Origin: Burkholderia humptydooensis
GTDB lineage: Bacteria > Pseudomonadota > Gammaproteobacteria > Burkholderiales > Burkholderiaceae
Length of the DNA: 64,000 nt
Reading direction: 5' to 3'
Assembly (NCBI RefSeq): GCF_001513745.1
Contig: NZ_CP013382.1
Coordinates: 124,001 to 188,000 of the forward strand
A model generated the notes under the pieces. It saw only the letters and a program-made list of their open reading frames with translations. It was not told the origin of the DNA and searched no databases. This document shows positions 35,963-45,322 of this stretch, piece after piece (the stretch's first letter is position 1; the number at the start of each line of letters is the position of its first letter). Both the position numbers and the translations under genes were made by a program.

Positions 35963-37288
35963 TTAGCGCGCGACCGTGATTTCGACGCGGCGGTTCAGCG
36001 CGCGGCCCTGCGGGGTCCGGTTGTCGCCGATCGGGTTCGCGTCGCCCTTGCCGAGCGCCTCGAGGCGGCTCGCGGGCACGCCCGCGCTCTGGAGCATCTG
36101 CATGACCTGCGTCGCGCGCTCTTCGGACAGCGCCTCGTTCGACGCGAATTGACGGCTCTTGATCGGTTGGTTGTCGGTGTAGCCGAGCACGATCACCTTG
36201 CCCGGCACTTTCGCGATCTCGGCCGCGATCTTCTTGACGAGCGGCCCCATCGTCGCGTTCACGCCGGCCGCGCCCGGCGGAAACATCGCGTCGCCGCGGA
36301 ACGTCACCGAGCTGTGGCGCGCGTCCTCGTCGACGCTGACCGTGCCCGCCGCGATCTCGTCGGCGAGCAGCGCCTTCAGGCGCAGCTCGGCCGGCGCGGC
36401 GGGCGGCGTCATCCGCGCGATCGCGGCGATCCGCTGCTGCACGTCGGCGCTGCGCATCGACAGCGCGTACTTGAAGTAGCCGAACAGGCCGAATGCGATC
36501 AGCGACAGCACGACGGCGGTGATCCACGCGGGGAAATCGCGCAACGGCGCGCTCGTGCTCCGGGGGCCCGGCTGCCAGTGCGGCGACAGCGCGACCGACA
36601 CCGGCCCGCGTTGCGAGGCGATCTCGTTGTAGAGCCGCTGGCGCACGGTCTCGTGCTTGCGCTGGCCGTCGGCTTCGTAACGGTAGCGGCCCTCGAAGCC
36701 GAGGCTCAGGATGCGATAGATGACTTCGAGCAGATCGACGTGCTCGTGCGGCGAATTCATCAGCCGGCCGATCAGCAGGTAGACCTTGTCGCCGCCCTGG
36801 CGATCCTCGTGGAACGACGTCGCGAGCCCCTCGCTGATCCACGTGCCGAGATTGCCGCCCGCCGATTTCGCCCACGACGTCTGCATCGCCGCCTCGTCGA
36901 GCGCGGTGCACAGGCAGTAGCGCGCGCCGAGCATGTGGTCGCGCCGGATGTTCGCCTGCTCGCAGAGCCGCTGGAACAGGCGCACTTCCTGTTCGAGCAG
37001 CAGGCGCAGTTGCGGGATGTCGTCGCGATCGAGCCGGTCGGGCATGTCGGCGAGCGCCCGCAGCAGCGGGCGCGCCGCTTCGAGCAGCGGATTGCGGGCG
37101 AGCCTGATCGCGGCGAGGCGGGCGGCGGGCGGCTCGCCGGCCGGCAGCGGCGGCGGATCGCGCCGCGCGAACGTGGCCGCGGCGGGATCGGACGGCTGCG
37201 GACCCGGCTGCGGACCCGGCTGCGGACCCGGTTGCGGACCCGGTTGCGGACCCGATACGCCCGGATGATGCACGGCTTCTGAGGTCAC
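35963..37288 (-). CDS. tssL: TssL (DotU) with C-terminal OmpA-like peptidoglycan-binding domain
   Basis: 441 residues from GTG 37288. The N-terminus holds five GPQP repeats (residues 13-32), then the DotU domain (LCTALDEAAMQTSW, LYELLEV-like helices), a single membrane helix (FPAWITAVVLSLIAFGLFGY) and a periplasmic OmpA/MotB-type domain (VIVLGYTDNQPIKS, then NRRVEITVAR). This 'evolved' TssL anchors the membrane complex to the cell wall without needing a separate TagL. Lies 29 bases before tssM and 73 after tssK in the left T6SS arm. Confidence 0.93.
   Translation of the reverse strand: MTSEAVHHPGVSGPQPGPQPGPQPGPQPGPQPSDPAAATFARRDPPPLPAGEPPAARLAAIRLARNPLLEAARPLLRALADMPDRLDRDDIPQLRLLLEQEVRLFQRLCEQANIRRDHMLGARYCLCTALDEAAMQTSWAKSAGGNLGTWISEGLATSFHEDRQGGDKVYLLIGRLMNSPHEHVDLLEVIYRILSLGFEGRYRYEADGQRKHETVRQRLYNEIASQRGPVSVALSPHWQPGPRSTSAPLRDFPAWITAVVLSLIAFGLFGYFKYALSMRSADVQQRIAAIARMTPPAAPAELRLKALLADEIAAGTVSVDEDARHSSVTFRGDAMFPPGAAGVNATMGPLVKKIAAEIAKVPGKVIVLGYTDNQPIKSRQFASNEALSEERATQVMQMLQSAGVPASRLEALGKGDANPIGDNRTPQGRALNRRVEITVAR
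37194..37253. repeat. Five tandem 12-base repeats encoding GPQP in tssL
   Basis: Three copies of GGCTGCGGACCC are followed by two of GGTTGCGGACCC. Because the unit is a multiple of three, copy-number change would lengthen or shorten the TssL N-terminal linker without a frameshift. Confidence 0.95.
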
Positions 37289-37361
37289 TGGTATGCCCCA
37301 CTCTGGTTGGATTCGTCATGGCGGCCGGCGCGCACGGCCCGGCCGCTCCCCGCAGTCGCCG

Positions 37362-38708
37362 CTATCCGCGAATGCCCCACAGCTCCAGCTTCAGCGACGG
37401 AAATTCGCCGGCGATGTGCAACGCGAGCCCGCCGTGCCGCGCCACTTCGTCCCACAGCGGTCCGCTTCGCGCGAGCTCGTAGTAGACGTAGCCGGCGTTG
37501 AACGGAATCTGCCGGGGCGGCACCGGCAGCGCCTGCAGCGCGATGCCCGACAGATGGCTGCGCACGAGGTCCGGCAGCCGCTCGGACGGCCCCGCCTTCG
37601 CCTGCGCGGCGAACTGCTGCTGCAACAGATCGGGCGGCATCTGCGCGTGCACCGCGAGCACGACCGCGGTGAAGCCCTGCATGTCGACCGGATCGACGAC
37701 CGCATTGAGCATCCCGTGCCCCTGATCGGCGAGCGCGATGCTCTGCGCGCTGCGCACGAGCACGGCGTTGAGCAGCCGGTGCGCATCGTCGACGACGGGC
37801 TTCAGGCACAGGTGCGGCGCGACGTGCTGATACGGCGGATGCGTATCGAGCGGCCGGCGTGTGTCGGTGCGCACGTAGGTCGACAGCTCGCCCGCCATGC
37901 CGATGAGGAGCGCGTACAGATCGGCGGGCGACGTCGTCGGCACGCGCTGCAGGTGTTGCAGCAGCGGCTCGTAGCGATTGAGCGTCTGCAGCAGCAGGTA
38001 GTCGGACACTTCGGCCGTCGTGCCCGCCCGGCCGTCCGCGCCCGTCAGGCGCTCGGCGAGCGCGTTCGCGCGCAGGCGCGTGAGATCGTGGATCTTCGCG
38101 AGCCAGCTCGCGAGCGTGTCGCTCGCGCCGTAGCCGACCACGGGCGGAATCAGCGTGTCGTCGAGCTCGATGCTCGCGTCCGCGCGGATCGTCTTCACGC
38201 GCGTGAGCGCGAGCCCGATCCACGCATCCGTCAGTTCCTTTTCCGGAATCAGCCGCAGGCGCAGGTTCGACAACTGGACGGTCTTCGGCCCTTGCCCGAT
38301 CGAGTTCGTGTCGCGCAGATCGGTTTCGAACACGGCGTAGCGCGCGAGCGACTCGGCCGCGTGGCCGAATGCGGTCTCCTCGCCGTTCGGCACGCGGATC
38401 GGCACCGCGAGATGGATCACCTGGTCCAGGTGCTCGGGCCGGATCGTGAGCGGCGCGGGCGGCGGCGTGCTGCCCGGCGCGTCGAACGGCGTGCCGTCGG
38501 CGAACACGCCGCTCGCCGATTTCACGATGATCTTGCCGAGCGCCGGCGCCTCGCTGTCGAGGCTGAAGTGGCTGAAGCCGAAGAAGAACGGCGACAGCGG
38601 CGCCGCGCGCTGGTGCGCGTAGTGCTCGAGGTAGCGCTCCTGCTGCTGGAACAACTGCGGGCGCATGAAGAGCCCCTCGCTCCAGACGACCTTGTTATGC
38701 CAGCTCAT
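37362..38708 (-). CDS. tssK: TssK, T6SS baseplate-to-membrane connector
   Basis: 448 residues. It opens with the family hallmark MSWHNKVVWSEGLFMRPQLFQQQERYLEHY, and contains LWDEVARHGGLALHIAGEFP at the C-terminus, where TssK contacts TssL and TssM. TssK trimers tie the TssEFG baseplate wedges to the membrane complex. No truncation seen. Position in the arm: 21 bases after tssJ, 73 before tssL, all minus strand. Confidence 0.95.
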   Translation of the reverse strand: MSWHNKVVWSEGLFMRPQLFQQQERYLEHYAHQRAAPLSPFFFGFSHFSLDSEAPALGKIIVKSASGVFADGTPFDAPGSTPPPAPLTIRPEHLDQVIHLAVPIRVPNGEETAFGHAAESLARYAVFETDLRDTNSIGQGPKTVQLSNLRLRLIPEKELTDAWIGLALTRVKTIRADASIELDDTLIPPVVGYGASDTLASWLAKIHDLTRLRANALAERLTGADGRAGTTAEVSDYLLLQTLNRYEPLLQHLQRVPTTSPADLYALLIGMAGELSTYVRTDTRRPLDTHPPYQHVAPHLCLKPVVDDAHRLLNAVLVRSAQSIALADQGHGMLNAVVDPVDMQGFTAVVLAVHAQMPPDLLQQQFAAQAKAGPSERLPDLVRSHLSGIALQALPVPPRQIPFNAGYVYYELARSGPLWDEVARHGGLALHIAGEFPSLKLELWGIRG

Positions 38709-38729
38709 GGTTTCGTTCCGCCGTGCATG

Positions 38730-39233
38730 TCATTTTCCCGTTTCGGTGATCCTGATCGCGTGCGTGTCGAGGTCGATGGTCAGCCTCAGCTTCGGCGACG
38801 AGAGGCGATACCACGCGGCATCCCGCGCGGCCGGCAGCGGATAGACCGCGCGCCACACCGAATTCGGCAGGTCGCGGTACGCGGCGACGACGCCGAGCGC
38901 GCCCGCCGCCGGATCGGCGTTGCGCCGGATCGTCCGGCGCTCGCCCGGGCGCAACTGGAAGCGCTCGCGCGCGAGCAGATCGTCGGCGAGCACGGTCTTG
39001 TCCTTGTCCTGCAGCGTGAAGAAATCGGCGGCGTTGAACGCGCCGTCGGTCTTCAGCTCGTAGACGCTCACGACGATCGGGGCCGGCCGGCTCCGGTCGT
39101 CCGGATTGACTGTGAGCGCGGCGTTCACGGCGAGGTCGAGCCGCACCGGCTCCTTCGGCCTGGCCGCGCCGCTCGCGCACGCGGCACACGCGAGCGCGAA
39201 CGCGAGGGCGGTAGCGATGGTGGTCGGACGCAT
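38730..39233 (-). CDS. tssJ: TssJ, outer-membrane T6SS lipoprotein
   Basis: 167 residues from ATG 39233 (an upstream in-frame GTG at 39242 would add three residues). The signal segment TTIATALAFALACAACASG contains cysteines suited to lipid attachment, although the lipobox is not perfect. The mature part shows the transthyretin-like TssJ pattern: VRLDLAVNAALTVNPD, VVSVYELKTDGAFNAADFF and LDTHAIRIT. It is lipid-anchored to the outer membrane and binds the TssM C-terminal domain. A complete gene between hcp (95 bases) and tssK. Confidence 0.9.
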   Translation of the reverse strand: MRPTTIATALAFALACAACASGAARPKEPVRLDLAVNAALTVNPDDRSRPAPIVVSVYELKTDGAFNAADFFTLQDKDKTVLADDLLARERFQLRPGERRTIRRNADPAAGALGVVAAYRDLPNSVWRAVYPLPAARDAAWYRLSSPKLRLTIDLDTHAIRITETGK

Positions 39234-39328
39234 TCGAGGCACGCGTTTGCTGTGAGAGGGGAATCGGTCGCGGGCGGCGCGGGCCCGGCGGGCGTCGACA
39301 ACCGCCGCCGGGCCCGCGCCGCCGCCGC

Positions 39329-39814
39329 TCAGGCTTCCTTGTTGCCCTTGATGTCGAAGCTCGTCGTGACGGCGCCGCCGCTGCCGCCCTGCGCGTTCTG
39401 CACGACGTACTCCTGCTTCACCTTCGCGAACGACAGCGACACCGTCTCGCGGCTGCGCTCGGTATCGTCGCGGCTGCCCGACGGCCTCACGCGCGTGACG
39501 ATCACGTCGCTCATCGTGAGCTTCAGGTATTCGAGCGGATTGCCGCCCGCCTTGCGCATCACGAGCACCGCCTGGTCGACGTGCTTGCCGGTCAGCGCGT
39601 ACTTCATCAGGTTGGGGCTCGCGCGGTCGATCGCATGCTCGAACGCGAGATCCTTGACGCTCGCCTTGCCGGCGCCGCCGCCGCTGCCCGTGTGCATCGT
39701 CGATTCCTGCTGGATTTCCCAGTTCCAGTTCAGGACTTCGATCTCGTCCTTGTGACTGTCGTCGAGGGATTCGCCGTTGATGCCGTCGATCTTCAGAAAA
39801 ATGTCCTGCGCCAT
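39329..39814 (-). CDS. hcp: Hcp (TssD), T6SS inner-tube protein
   Basis: 161 residues with the complete Hcp signature: MAQDIFLKIDGINGESLDDS at the start, INGESLDDSHKDEIEVLNWNW, then GKASVKDLAFEHAIDRASPNL and DVIVTRVRPSGS. Hcp rings stack into the tube pushed out by sheath contraction and can chaperone small effectors. Single hcp gene in the cluster, 116 bases after tssC. No C-terminal toxin extension. Confidence 0.97.
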   Translation of the reverse strand: MAQDIFLKIDGINGESLDDSHKDEIEVLNWNWEIQQESTMHTGSGGGAGKASVKDLAFEHAIDRASPNLMKYALTGKHVDQAVLVMRKAGGNPLEYLKLTMSDVIVTRVRPSGSRDDTERSRETVSLSFAKVKQEYVVQNAQGGSGGAVTTSFDIKGNKEA

Positions 39815-39930
39815 TTCATTGCTCTCTTACGTGGATTGCGTGGATGACAAAAACAGCCGGCCCCGCGCGGCGCGCCGCGCGCGACGAAGGCGCGATGCCG
39901 GCCAGCCGAGGACGCCCGCCCGGCGATGCG

Positions 39931-41430
39931 TCAGGCGGCTTCCTTGATCGACGGCAGCTTCGCGACGAGCCGCAGCGACACGGTCAGGCCCTCGAGCTGG
40001 AAGTGCGGGCGCAGGAAGAATTTCGCCTGGTAGTAGCCGGGGTTGCCCTGCGCTTGCTCGACCACCACCTCGGCGGCGGCGAGCGGCCGGCGCGCCTTCG
40101 TGTCCTGCGACGAGTTCGCCGGGTCCGCGTCGACGTAGTTCATGATCCATTCGTTCAGCCAGCGCTGCATGTCCTCGCGCTCCTTGAACGCGCCCACCTT
40201 GTCGCGCACGATGCACTTCAGGTAGTGCGCGAAGCGCGAGCATGCGAACAGATACGGCAGGCGCGCCGACAGGTTCGCGTTCGCGGTGGCGTCGGAATCG
40301 TCGTATTCGGCCGGCTTGTGCAGCGACTGCGCGCCGATGAACGTCGCGTGATCCGTGTTCTTGCGATGCACGAGCGGGATGAAGCCGTTTTTCGACAGCT
40401 CCGCCTCGCGCCGGTCGGAGATCGCGATCTCGGTCGGGCACTTGATGTCGACGCCGCCGTCGTCGGTCGGGAACGTGTGGCACGGCAGGTTCTCGACCGT
40501 GCCGCCCGATTCGACGCCGCGGATCAGCGAGCACCAGCCATAGAGTCGGAACGACCGGTTGATGTTCACGCCCATCGCGTATGCGGCGTTCGTCCATGCG
40601 TAGCGGCGATGGTCGGCGCCGTTCGTGTCTTCCTCGAAGTCGAACTCGTCGACGGGATTCGTCAGCACGCCGTACGGCAGGCGCGCGAGGAAGCGCGGCA
40701 TCGCGAGGCCGATGTAGCGCGCGTCGTCCATGTTGCGCAGCGAGTTCCACGACGCGTATTCGAGGTTCTGCGTGAAGATCTTCGTCAGGTCGCGCGGGTT
40801 CGCGAGCTCCTGCCACGATTCCATCTGCAGCACCGAAGGCGACGCGCCCGAGATGAACGGCGTGTGCGCGGACGCGGCCACCTTCGAGATCGAGCCGAGG
40901 AGATCGACGTCGGGCGGCGTGTGGTCGAAGTAGTAATCGGCGACGAGGCAGCCGTACGGCTCGCCGCCGAGCTGCCCGTACTCCTCTTCGTAGATCTGCT
41001 TGAAGAGCGGGCTCTGGTCCCACGACTGCCCCTTGTAGCGCCGCATCGTGCGGCGCAGCTCTTCCTTCGAGATGTCCATGAAGCGGATCTTCAGGCGCTC
41101 GTCGGTCTCGGTGTTCGACACCAGGTGATGCAGCCCGCGCCACGCCGATTCGAGCTTCTGGAAATCCTCGTGATGGAGGATCAGGTTGATCTGTTCGGAC
41201 AGCTTGTGATCGATCTGCGCGATGATCGCGGCGATGCTCTTGTATGCGTCGTCGCTGATCGTCGCCGATTGCGCGAGCGCCTGCTCGGCGAGCGTGCGCA
41301 CCGCGTATTCGACCGCTTCGCGCGCCTGCTCGGTCTTCGGCTTGAACTCCTGCGCGAGCAGTTGCGCGAAATCCGAATCCGCTTGCGGCTGGGCGTCGGC
41401 GACGGCCGTCTGGGCTTGCTGTTTTTTCAT
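39931..41430 (-). CDS. tssC: TssC, large contractile-sheath protein
   Basis: 499 residues. Typical segments are DKLSEQINLILHHEDFQKLESAWRGL-type near the first third, FMDISKEELRRTM, WDQSPLFKQIYEEEYG, LGGEPYGCLVADYYFDH, and FLRPHFQLEGLTVSLRLVAKLPS at the end. With TssB it forms the cytoplasmic sheath whose contraction fires the spike. GGGGAAC ribosome site before ATG 41430. Follows tssB by 33 bases. Confidence 0.97.
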   Translation of the reverse strand: MKKQQAQTAVADAQPQADSDFAQLLAQEFKPKTEQAREAVEYAVRTLAEQALAQSATISDDAYKSIAAIIAQIDHKLSEQINLILHHEDFQKLESAWRGLHHLVSNTETDERLKIRFMDISKEELRRTMRRYKGQSWDQSPLFKQIYEEEYGQLGGEPYGCLVADYYFDHTPPDVDLLGSISKVAASAHTPFISGASPSVLQMESWQELANPRDLTKIFTQNLEYASWNSLRNMDDARYIGLAMPRFLARLPYGVLTNPVDEFDFEEDTNGADHRRYAWTNAAYAMGVNINRSFRLYGWCSLIRGVESGGTVENLPCHTFPTDDGGVDIKCPTEIAISDRREAELSKNGFIPLVHRKNTDHATFIGAQSLHKPAEYDDSDATANANLSARLPYLFACSRFAHYLKCIVRDKVGAFKEREDMQRWLNEWIMNYVDADPANSSQDTKARRPLAAAEVVVEQAQGNPGYYQAKFFLRPHFQLEGLTVSLRLVAKLPSIKEAA

Positions 41431-41463
41431 GGTTCGTTCCCCGGTATGGTGTGGGGCGGCCGG

Positions 41464-42045
41464 TCAGGCCGCGTCGCTGTCGCGGCCCGCCGCGTCCTTC
41501 GCGTCGTGCGCGTCGTGCGTGTCCTGTGCGTCGGAGCCACCAGCGAGCTGCGGCTTCGGCGCGGCCGCGAGCGACTGGAGCAGCGCCGGGTCCTGCAGCA
41601 ACCGGTTGACGAGCGTCTCGGCGCCCGACTTGCCGTCCATGTAGGTCTGCAGGTTCGCGAGCTGCGTGCGCGCCTCGAGCAACTGGCGCAACGGCCCGAC
41701 CATCCGCGCGATCGCGGCGGGAGAGAAGTCCTCGATACTTTCGAACGTCATGTCGACCATCAGTTGCCCGTCGCCCGACAGCGTGTTGTCGACCGCGACT
41801 GCGACGCGCGGCTTGATCGCCTTCATCCGCTCGTCGAAGTTGTCGATGTCGATGTCGAGGAAGCGCCGATCGGCGACGGCGGGCAGCGGCGCGACCGGCT
41901 TGCCCGACAGGTCGGCGAGCACGCCCATCACGAACGGCAGTTCGACCTTCTTTTCCGAGCCGTAGACTTCGACGTCGTACTCGATCTGCACGCGGGGCGC
42001 GCGATTGCGCGCGATGAATTTTTGAGAGCTGCTGGATGCGGACAT
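41464..42045 (-). CDS. tssB: TssB, small contractile-sheath protein
   Basis: 193 residues from ATG 42045. An in-frame ATG twelve bases upstream has no ribosome site, whereas GGAG sits just before 42045. The protein shows SSSSQKFIARNRAPRVQIEYDVE and LPFVMGVLADLSGKP, the sheath-forming motifs, and a helical C-terminus rich in Asp and Ala (ending DAAGRDSDAA). Pairs with TssC, which is encoded next. The tail after about residue 170 may be the segment recognised by TssH/ClpV. Confidence 0.95.
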   Translation of the reverse strand: MSASSSSQKFIARNRAPRVQIEYDVEVYGSEKKVELPFVMGVLADLSGKPVAPLPAVADRRFLDIDIDNFDERMKAIKPRVAVAVDNTLSGDGQLMVDMTFESIEDFSPAAIARMVGPLRQLLEARTQLANLQTYMDGKSGAETLVNRLLQDPALLQSLAAAPKPQLAGGSDAQDTHDAHDAKDAAGRDSDAA

Positions 42046-42078
42046 GCGAGACTCCATGAGAGAGAGGAAACGGCAGGG

Positions 42079-44790
42079 CTAGCCGGCCTGCACGACGGTA
42101 AGCGGCGCGTCCGGCGCCGCCGCGCGGTTCGCGTCGCCGGGCCGGAAGACGAGCGCCTGCGGCGCCGGCGCGGCCGGATCGGCCACGCCGATGTCGATGC
42201 GCGCGAGCGCCGCTTTCGACGAAAACGCGTCGAGCCACAGCGCGGACAGGCGCGGCAGCACGTGCTGCTCGATGAATCCGATCAGCAGCCGCGCGCCGGT
42301 TTCCTGCACGAGGCAGCGCCCGACGACGTAGTCGACGACGGCGTCGTCGTATGCGAGCGCGATCCGGTGCTGGCCGGCCATGCGCGCGACGACGCGATTC
42401 AGATGCAGGCGCACGATGCGCGCGAGCGCGCGCGGTTCGAGCGGCCGGTACGGAACGACGCTCACGCGCCCGAGGAACGCGGCCGGAAAGACCTTCAGCA
42501 GTTCGGGCGCGAGCGCGTCGCGCAGCGCGGCGGCGTCGGGCGCGAGCGATGCGTCGGCGCACAGGCTCGCGGTCAGCTCCGCGCCGACGTTGCTCGTGAG
42601 CAGGATCGTCGTGTTGCGGAAATCGATGTAGCGGCCGTCGCCGTCTTCCATGTAGCCCTTGTCGAAGACCTGGAAGAAGAGCTCGTGCACGTCGCGATGC
42701 GCCTTCTCGATCTCGTCGAGCAGCACGACGCTGTACGGCCGCCGCCGCACGGCCTCGGTCAGCACGCCGCCCTCGCCGTAGCCGACATAGCCGGGCGGCG
42801 CGCCTTTCAGGCCGGACACGGTATGGGCTTCCTGATACTCGCTCATGTTGATCGTGATCAGGTTCTGCTCGCCGCCGTACAGCGCCTCGGCGAGCGCGAG
42901 CGCCGTCTCGGTCTTGCCGACGCCCGACGGGCCCGCGAGCAGGAACACGCCGAGCGGCTTCTTCGGATCGGCGAGGCCGGCGCGCGCGGTCTGCACGCGC
43001 TCGCCGATCTGGCGCAGCGCGTCGGGCTGGCCGATCACGCGCGCTTCGAGCGTCGCGGGCAGCGCGCGCACGGCGGCGATTTCGTCTGTCACCATGCGGC
43101 CGACCGGAATGCCGGTCCAGTCGGCGACGATCTCCGCGACGATCGCCTCGTTGACTTCCGGGAACACGAGCGGCGCGTCGCCCTGGGACGTTGCGAGCGC
43201 GCGTTCGAGCTCGCGCAGCGCGGGGGCGGACGCGGCGCGCGTTTCGCCGTCGCCGGCGAGCGCGGCCTCGCGCGCGGCGAGCAGCGCGCGCGCCGCGTCG
43301 GCTTGCGCTTTCCAGCGCGCGTCGACGGCCGCTTCTTCGGCCACGAGCGCCTCGATGCGCTCGCGCGCGGCCGCGAGCGACTGCCCGGCGTCGAGGCCGA
43401 TGCGCGCTTCCTGTACGAGCAGATCGTGCTCGGCGCGCGCGGCGAGCAAGCGCTGGCGCACGTGCTGCAGTTCACGGGGCGCCGCATGCTGTGACAGCGC
43501 GACGCGCGCGCACGCGGTATCGAGGAGGCTGATCGCCTTGTCCGGCAGATGGCGCGACGGAATGTAGCGATGCGACAGCGCGACGGCGGCGCGGATCGCT
43601 TCGTCGCGAACCGTCACGCGGTGGTGCTGCGAGAACGTCCGCGCGACGCCGCGCACCATGTGGACCGCGGCCGGCTCCTCCGGCTCCGGCACCTGCAACA
43701 CCTGGAAGCGGCGGGTCAACGCGGGGTCCTTTTCGATGTGCCGCTTGTACTCGGCCCACGTCGTCGCGCCGATCGTGCGGATCGCGCCGCGCGCGAGCGC
43801 GGGCTTGAGCAGGTTCGCCGCATCGCCCGTGCCGGCTTGTCCGCCCGCGCCGATCAGCGTGTGAATCTCGTCGACGAACAGGATGACGGGCGCGCCGGAT
43901 TTCGCGGCGGCCTCGAGCACGCCTTTCAGCCGCGATTCGAATTCGCCTTTCATGCTCGCGCCGGCCAGCAGCGCGCCGACGTCGACGCTCATCAGGCGCA
44001 CGTCGGCGAGCTTCGGCGGCACGTCGCCGCTCGCGATCGCGAGCGCGAGGCCCTCGACGACCGCCGTCTTGCCCACGCCCGCCTCGCCCGTGAGCAGCGG
44101 ATTGTTCTGTCGGCGCCGCAACAGCACGTCGATCATCGTGCGGATTTCAAGCTCCCGCCCGACGACGGGATCGATGTCGCCGCCGCGCGCACGCGCGGTC
44201 AGATCCGCGCAGTACTGCTCGAGCGGCGAGCCCTTCGACTCGGCGCGCGCCGCACCGGACGCGTCGCCCGGCGACGCGGGCGAGAAACCGCTGTTGTCGT
44301 ACGGCGCGTCCGCCGCTTCCGGGGAGCCGTCCGTCCACGCGGGCAGCACGTCGTCGAGCTCGTCCTGAGGAATCCTCGCGAACGTCGGCGAAATGGAGAG
44401 CAGCACGCGCCGCAGTTCCGGCGTATCGACGAGCGCGGCGACGAGCCACGCGCCGCGGATGCGCCGGTCGCCGAAGCGCAGCGTCGCGAGCACCCACGCG
44501 CGCTCGATCGCGGTCTCGACGTGATGGGAGAAATCGCTGATCGAGCTTGCCCCGGCCGGCAGCGCGGCGAGCGCGCGCGCGATGTCGCGATCGAGCGTGT
44601 TGCGGTCGATGCCGGCATGCCTCACGATCCGGTGGAGGTCAGAGTCGGCCTGCAGCAGCAGTTGCTGCAGCCAGTGAACCAGCTCGACATACGGATTGCC
44701 GCGCAGCTTGCAGAAAACCGTAGCCGATTCGATTGCCCTGAAGAGCGTGCCCCCGAGTTTTCCGAACAGCGCCTGACGCGAGATCGCCAT
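42079..44790 (-). CDS. tssH: TssH (ClpV), sheath-recycling AAA+ ATPase
   Basis: 903 residues, Clp/Hsp100 class 1. An N-terminal domain (about 1-170) recognises contracted sheath. The first AAA+ module has Walker A GEAGVGKT at 235-242 and Walker B ILFVDEIH; a coiled middle region follows (about 430-510); the second module has Walker A GPSGVGKT at 620-627 and VVLLDEIEKAH. It disassembles contracted TssBC for another cycle. First gene of the left arm, with an AAAGGAT ribosome site. No truncation or missing catalytic residue. Confidence 0.96.
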   Translation of the reverse strand: MAISRQALFGKLGGTLFRAIESATVFCKLRGNPYVELVHWLQQLLLQADSDLHRIVRHAGIDRNTLDRDIARALAALPAGASSISDFSHHVETAIERAWVLATLRFGDRRIRGAWLVAALVDTPELRRVLLSISPTFARIPQDELDDVLPAWTDGSPEAADAPYDNSGFSPASPGDASGAARAESKGSPLEQYCADLTARARGGDIDPVVGRELEIRTMIDVLLRRRQNNPLLTGEAGVGKTAVVEGLALAIASGDVPPKLADVRLMSVDVGALLAGASMKGEFESRLKGVLEAAAKSGAPVILFVDEIHTLIGAGGQAGTGDAANLLKPALARGAIRTIGATTWAEYKRHIEKDPALTRRFQVLQVPEPEEPAAVHMVRGVARTFSQHHRVTVRDEAIRAAVALSHRYIPSRHLPDKAISLLDTACARVALSQHAAPRELQHVRQRLLAARAEHDLLVQEARIGLDAGQSLAAARERIEALVAEEAAVDARWKAQADAARALLAAREAALAGDGETRAASAPALRELERALATSQGDAPLVFPEVNEAIVAEIVADWTGIPVGRMVTDEIAAVRALPATLEARVIGQPDALRQIGERVQTARAGLADPKKPLGVFLLAGPSGVGKTETALALAEALYGGEQNLITINMSEYQEAHTVSGLKGAPPGYVGYGEGGVLTEAVRRRPYSVVLLDEIEKAHRDVHELFFQVFDKGYMEDGDGRYIDFRNTTILLTSNVGAELTASLCADASLAPDAAALRDALAPELLKVFPAAFLGRVSVVPYRPLEPRALARIVRLHLNRVVARMAGQHRIALAYDDAVVDYVVGRCLVQETGARLLIGFIEQHVLPRLSALWLDAFSSKAALARIDIGVADPAAPAPQALVFRPGDANRAAAPDAPLTVVQAG

Positions 44791-45322
44791 GTACAGATCC
44801 TTTTTTGTCTGCGTCGCCGTTTTCCTGATAAACGACGAGCATCAATCAATTTATCCAGCGCGGCAATCGGCGAAATTCGATCCGTTCAATTGCGCCTGTT
44901 TGGTCTTATTGAATTGACTTTGGTCGATTGAATTATTTTGAGGCGGTAGGGCTTCGGTCAACTACCATAAATGGTAAGGCGATCTCTCGTCTAAAAATAG
45001 AAAGACAAACTGTTCTATCCGGCGAATCGTCAAACTGTTAAAAATTGCAAAGACCGTATTGGCGGTGATGGACAGCCGGATTTCTCCAGGTGCACACTGT
45101 TTTCGCGCATTCGCCGTGCACCGCGAGACGTCCAATGAAAACAGCGTCGGGCCCGTAAATAAACCGGCCCGCAAGCCGGTGGGGCTGAATAATGCGCGCG
45201 AATATCCGATATTTGGATTTATGAGATAAGACGGGGTGCGTTGAATCTTCTTTAATGAGATAGTGGGTCCGGGAATATTCCGGGGGTGGGCTTGATAATC
45301 ATTTTGGCTAATCGGATTCGTC
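44791..45322. promoter_or_regulatory. Divergent promoter region between the two T6SS arms
   Basis: 532 bases without a supported gene, markedly AT-richer than the surroundings. It must drive both arms. Symmetric elements seen: TACCAT-AA-ATGGTA (44963-44976), a hairpin ACCGGC/GCCGGT (45163-45180) and the palindrome GGAATATTCC (45272-45281). No clear sigma-54 (-24/-12) box was found. Confidence 0.55.

Noticed and set aside
37194..37253. Short tandem repeats considered as a CRISPR array
   Set aside because: Units are only 12 bases, contiguous, without spacers, and lie inside tssL coding for GPQP.
39844..43494. A very long plus-strand open frame opposite tssC, tssB and tssH
   Set aside because: Arg/Asp/Val/Ala-rich antisense shadow typical of high-GC genes; the minus-strand proteins are clearly T6SS components.
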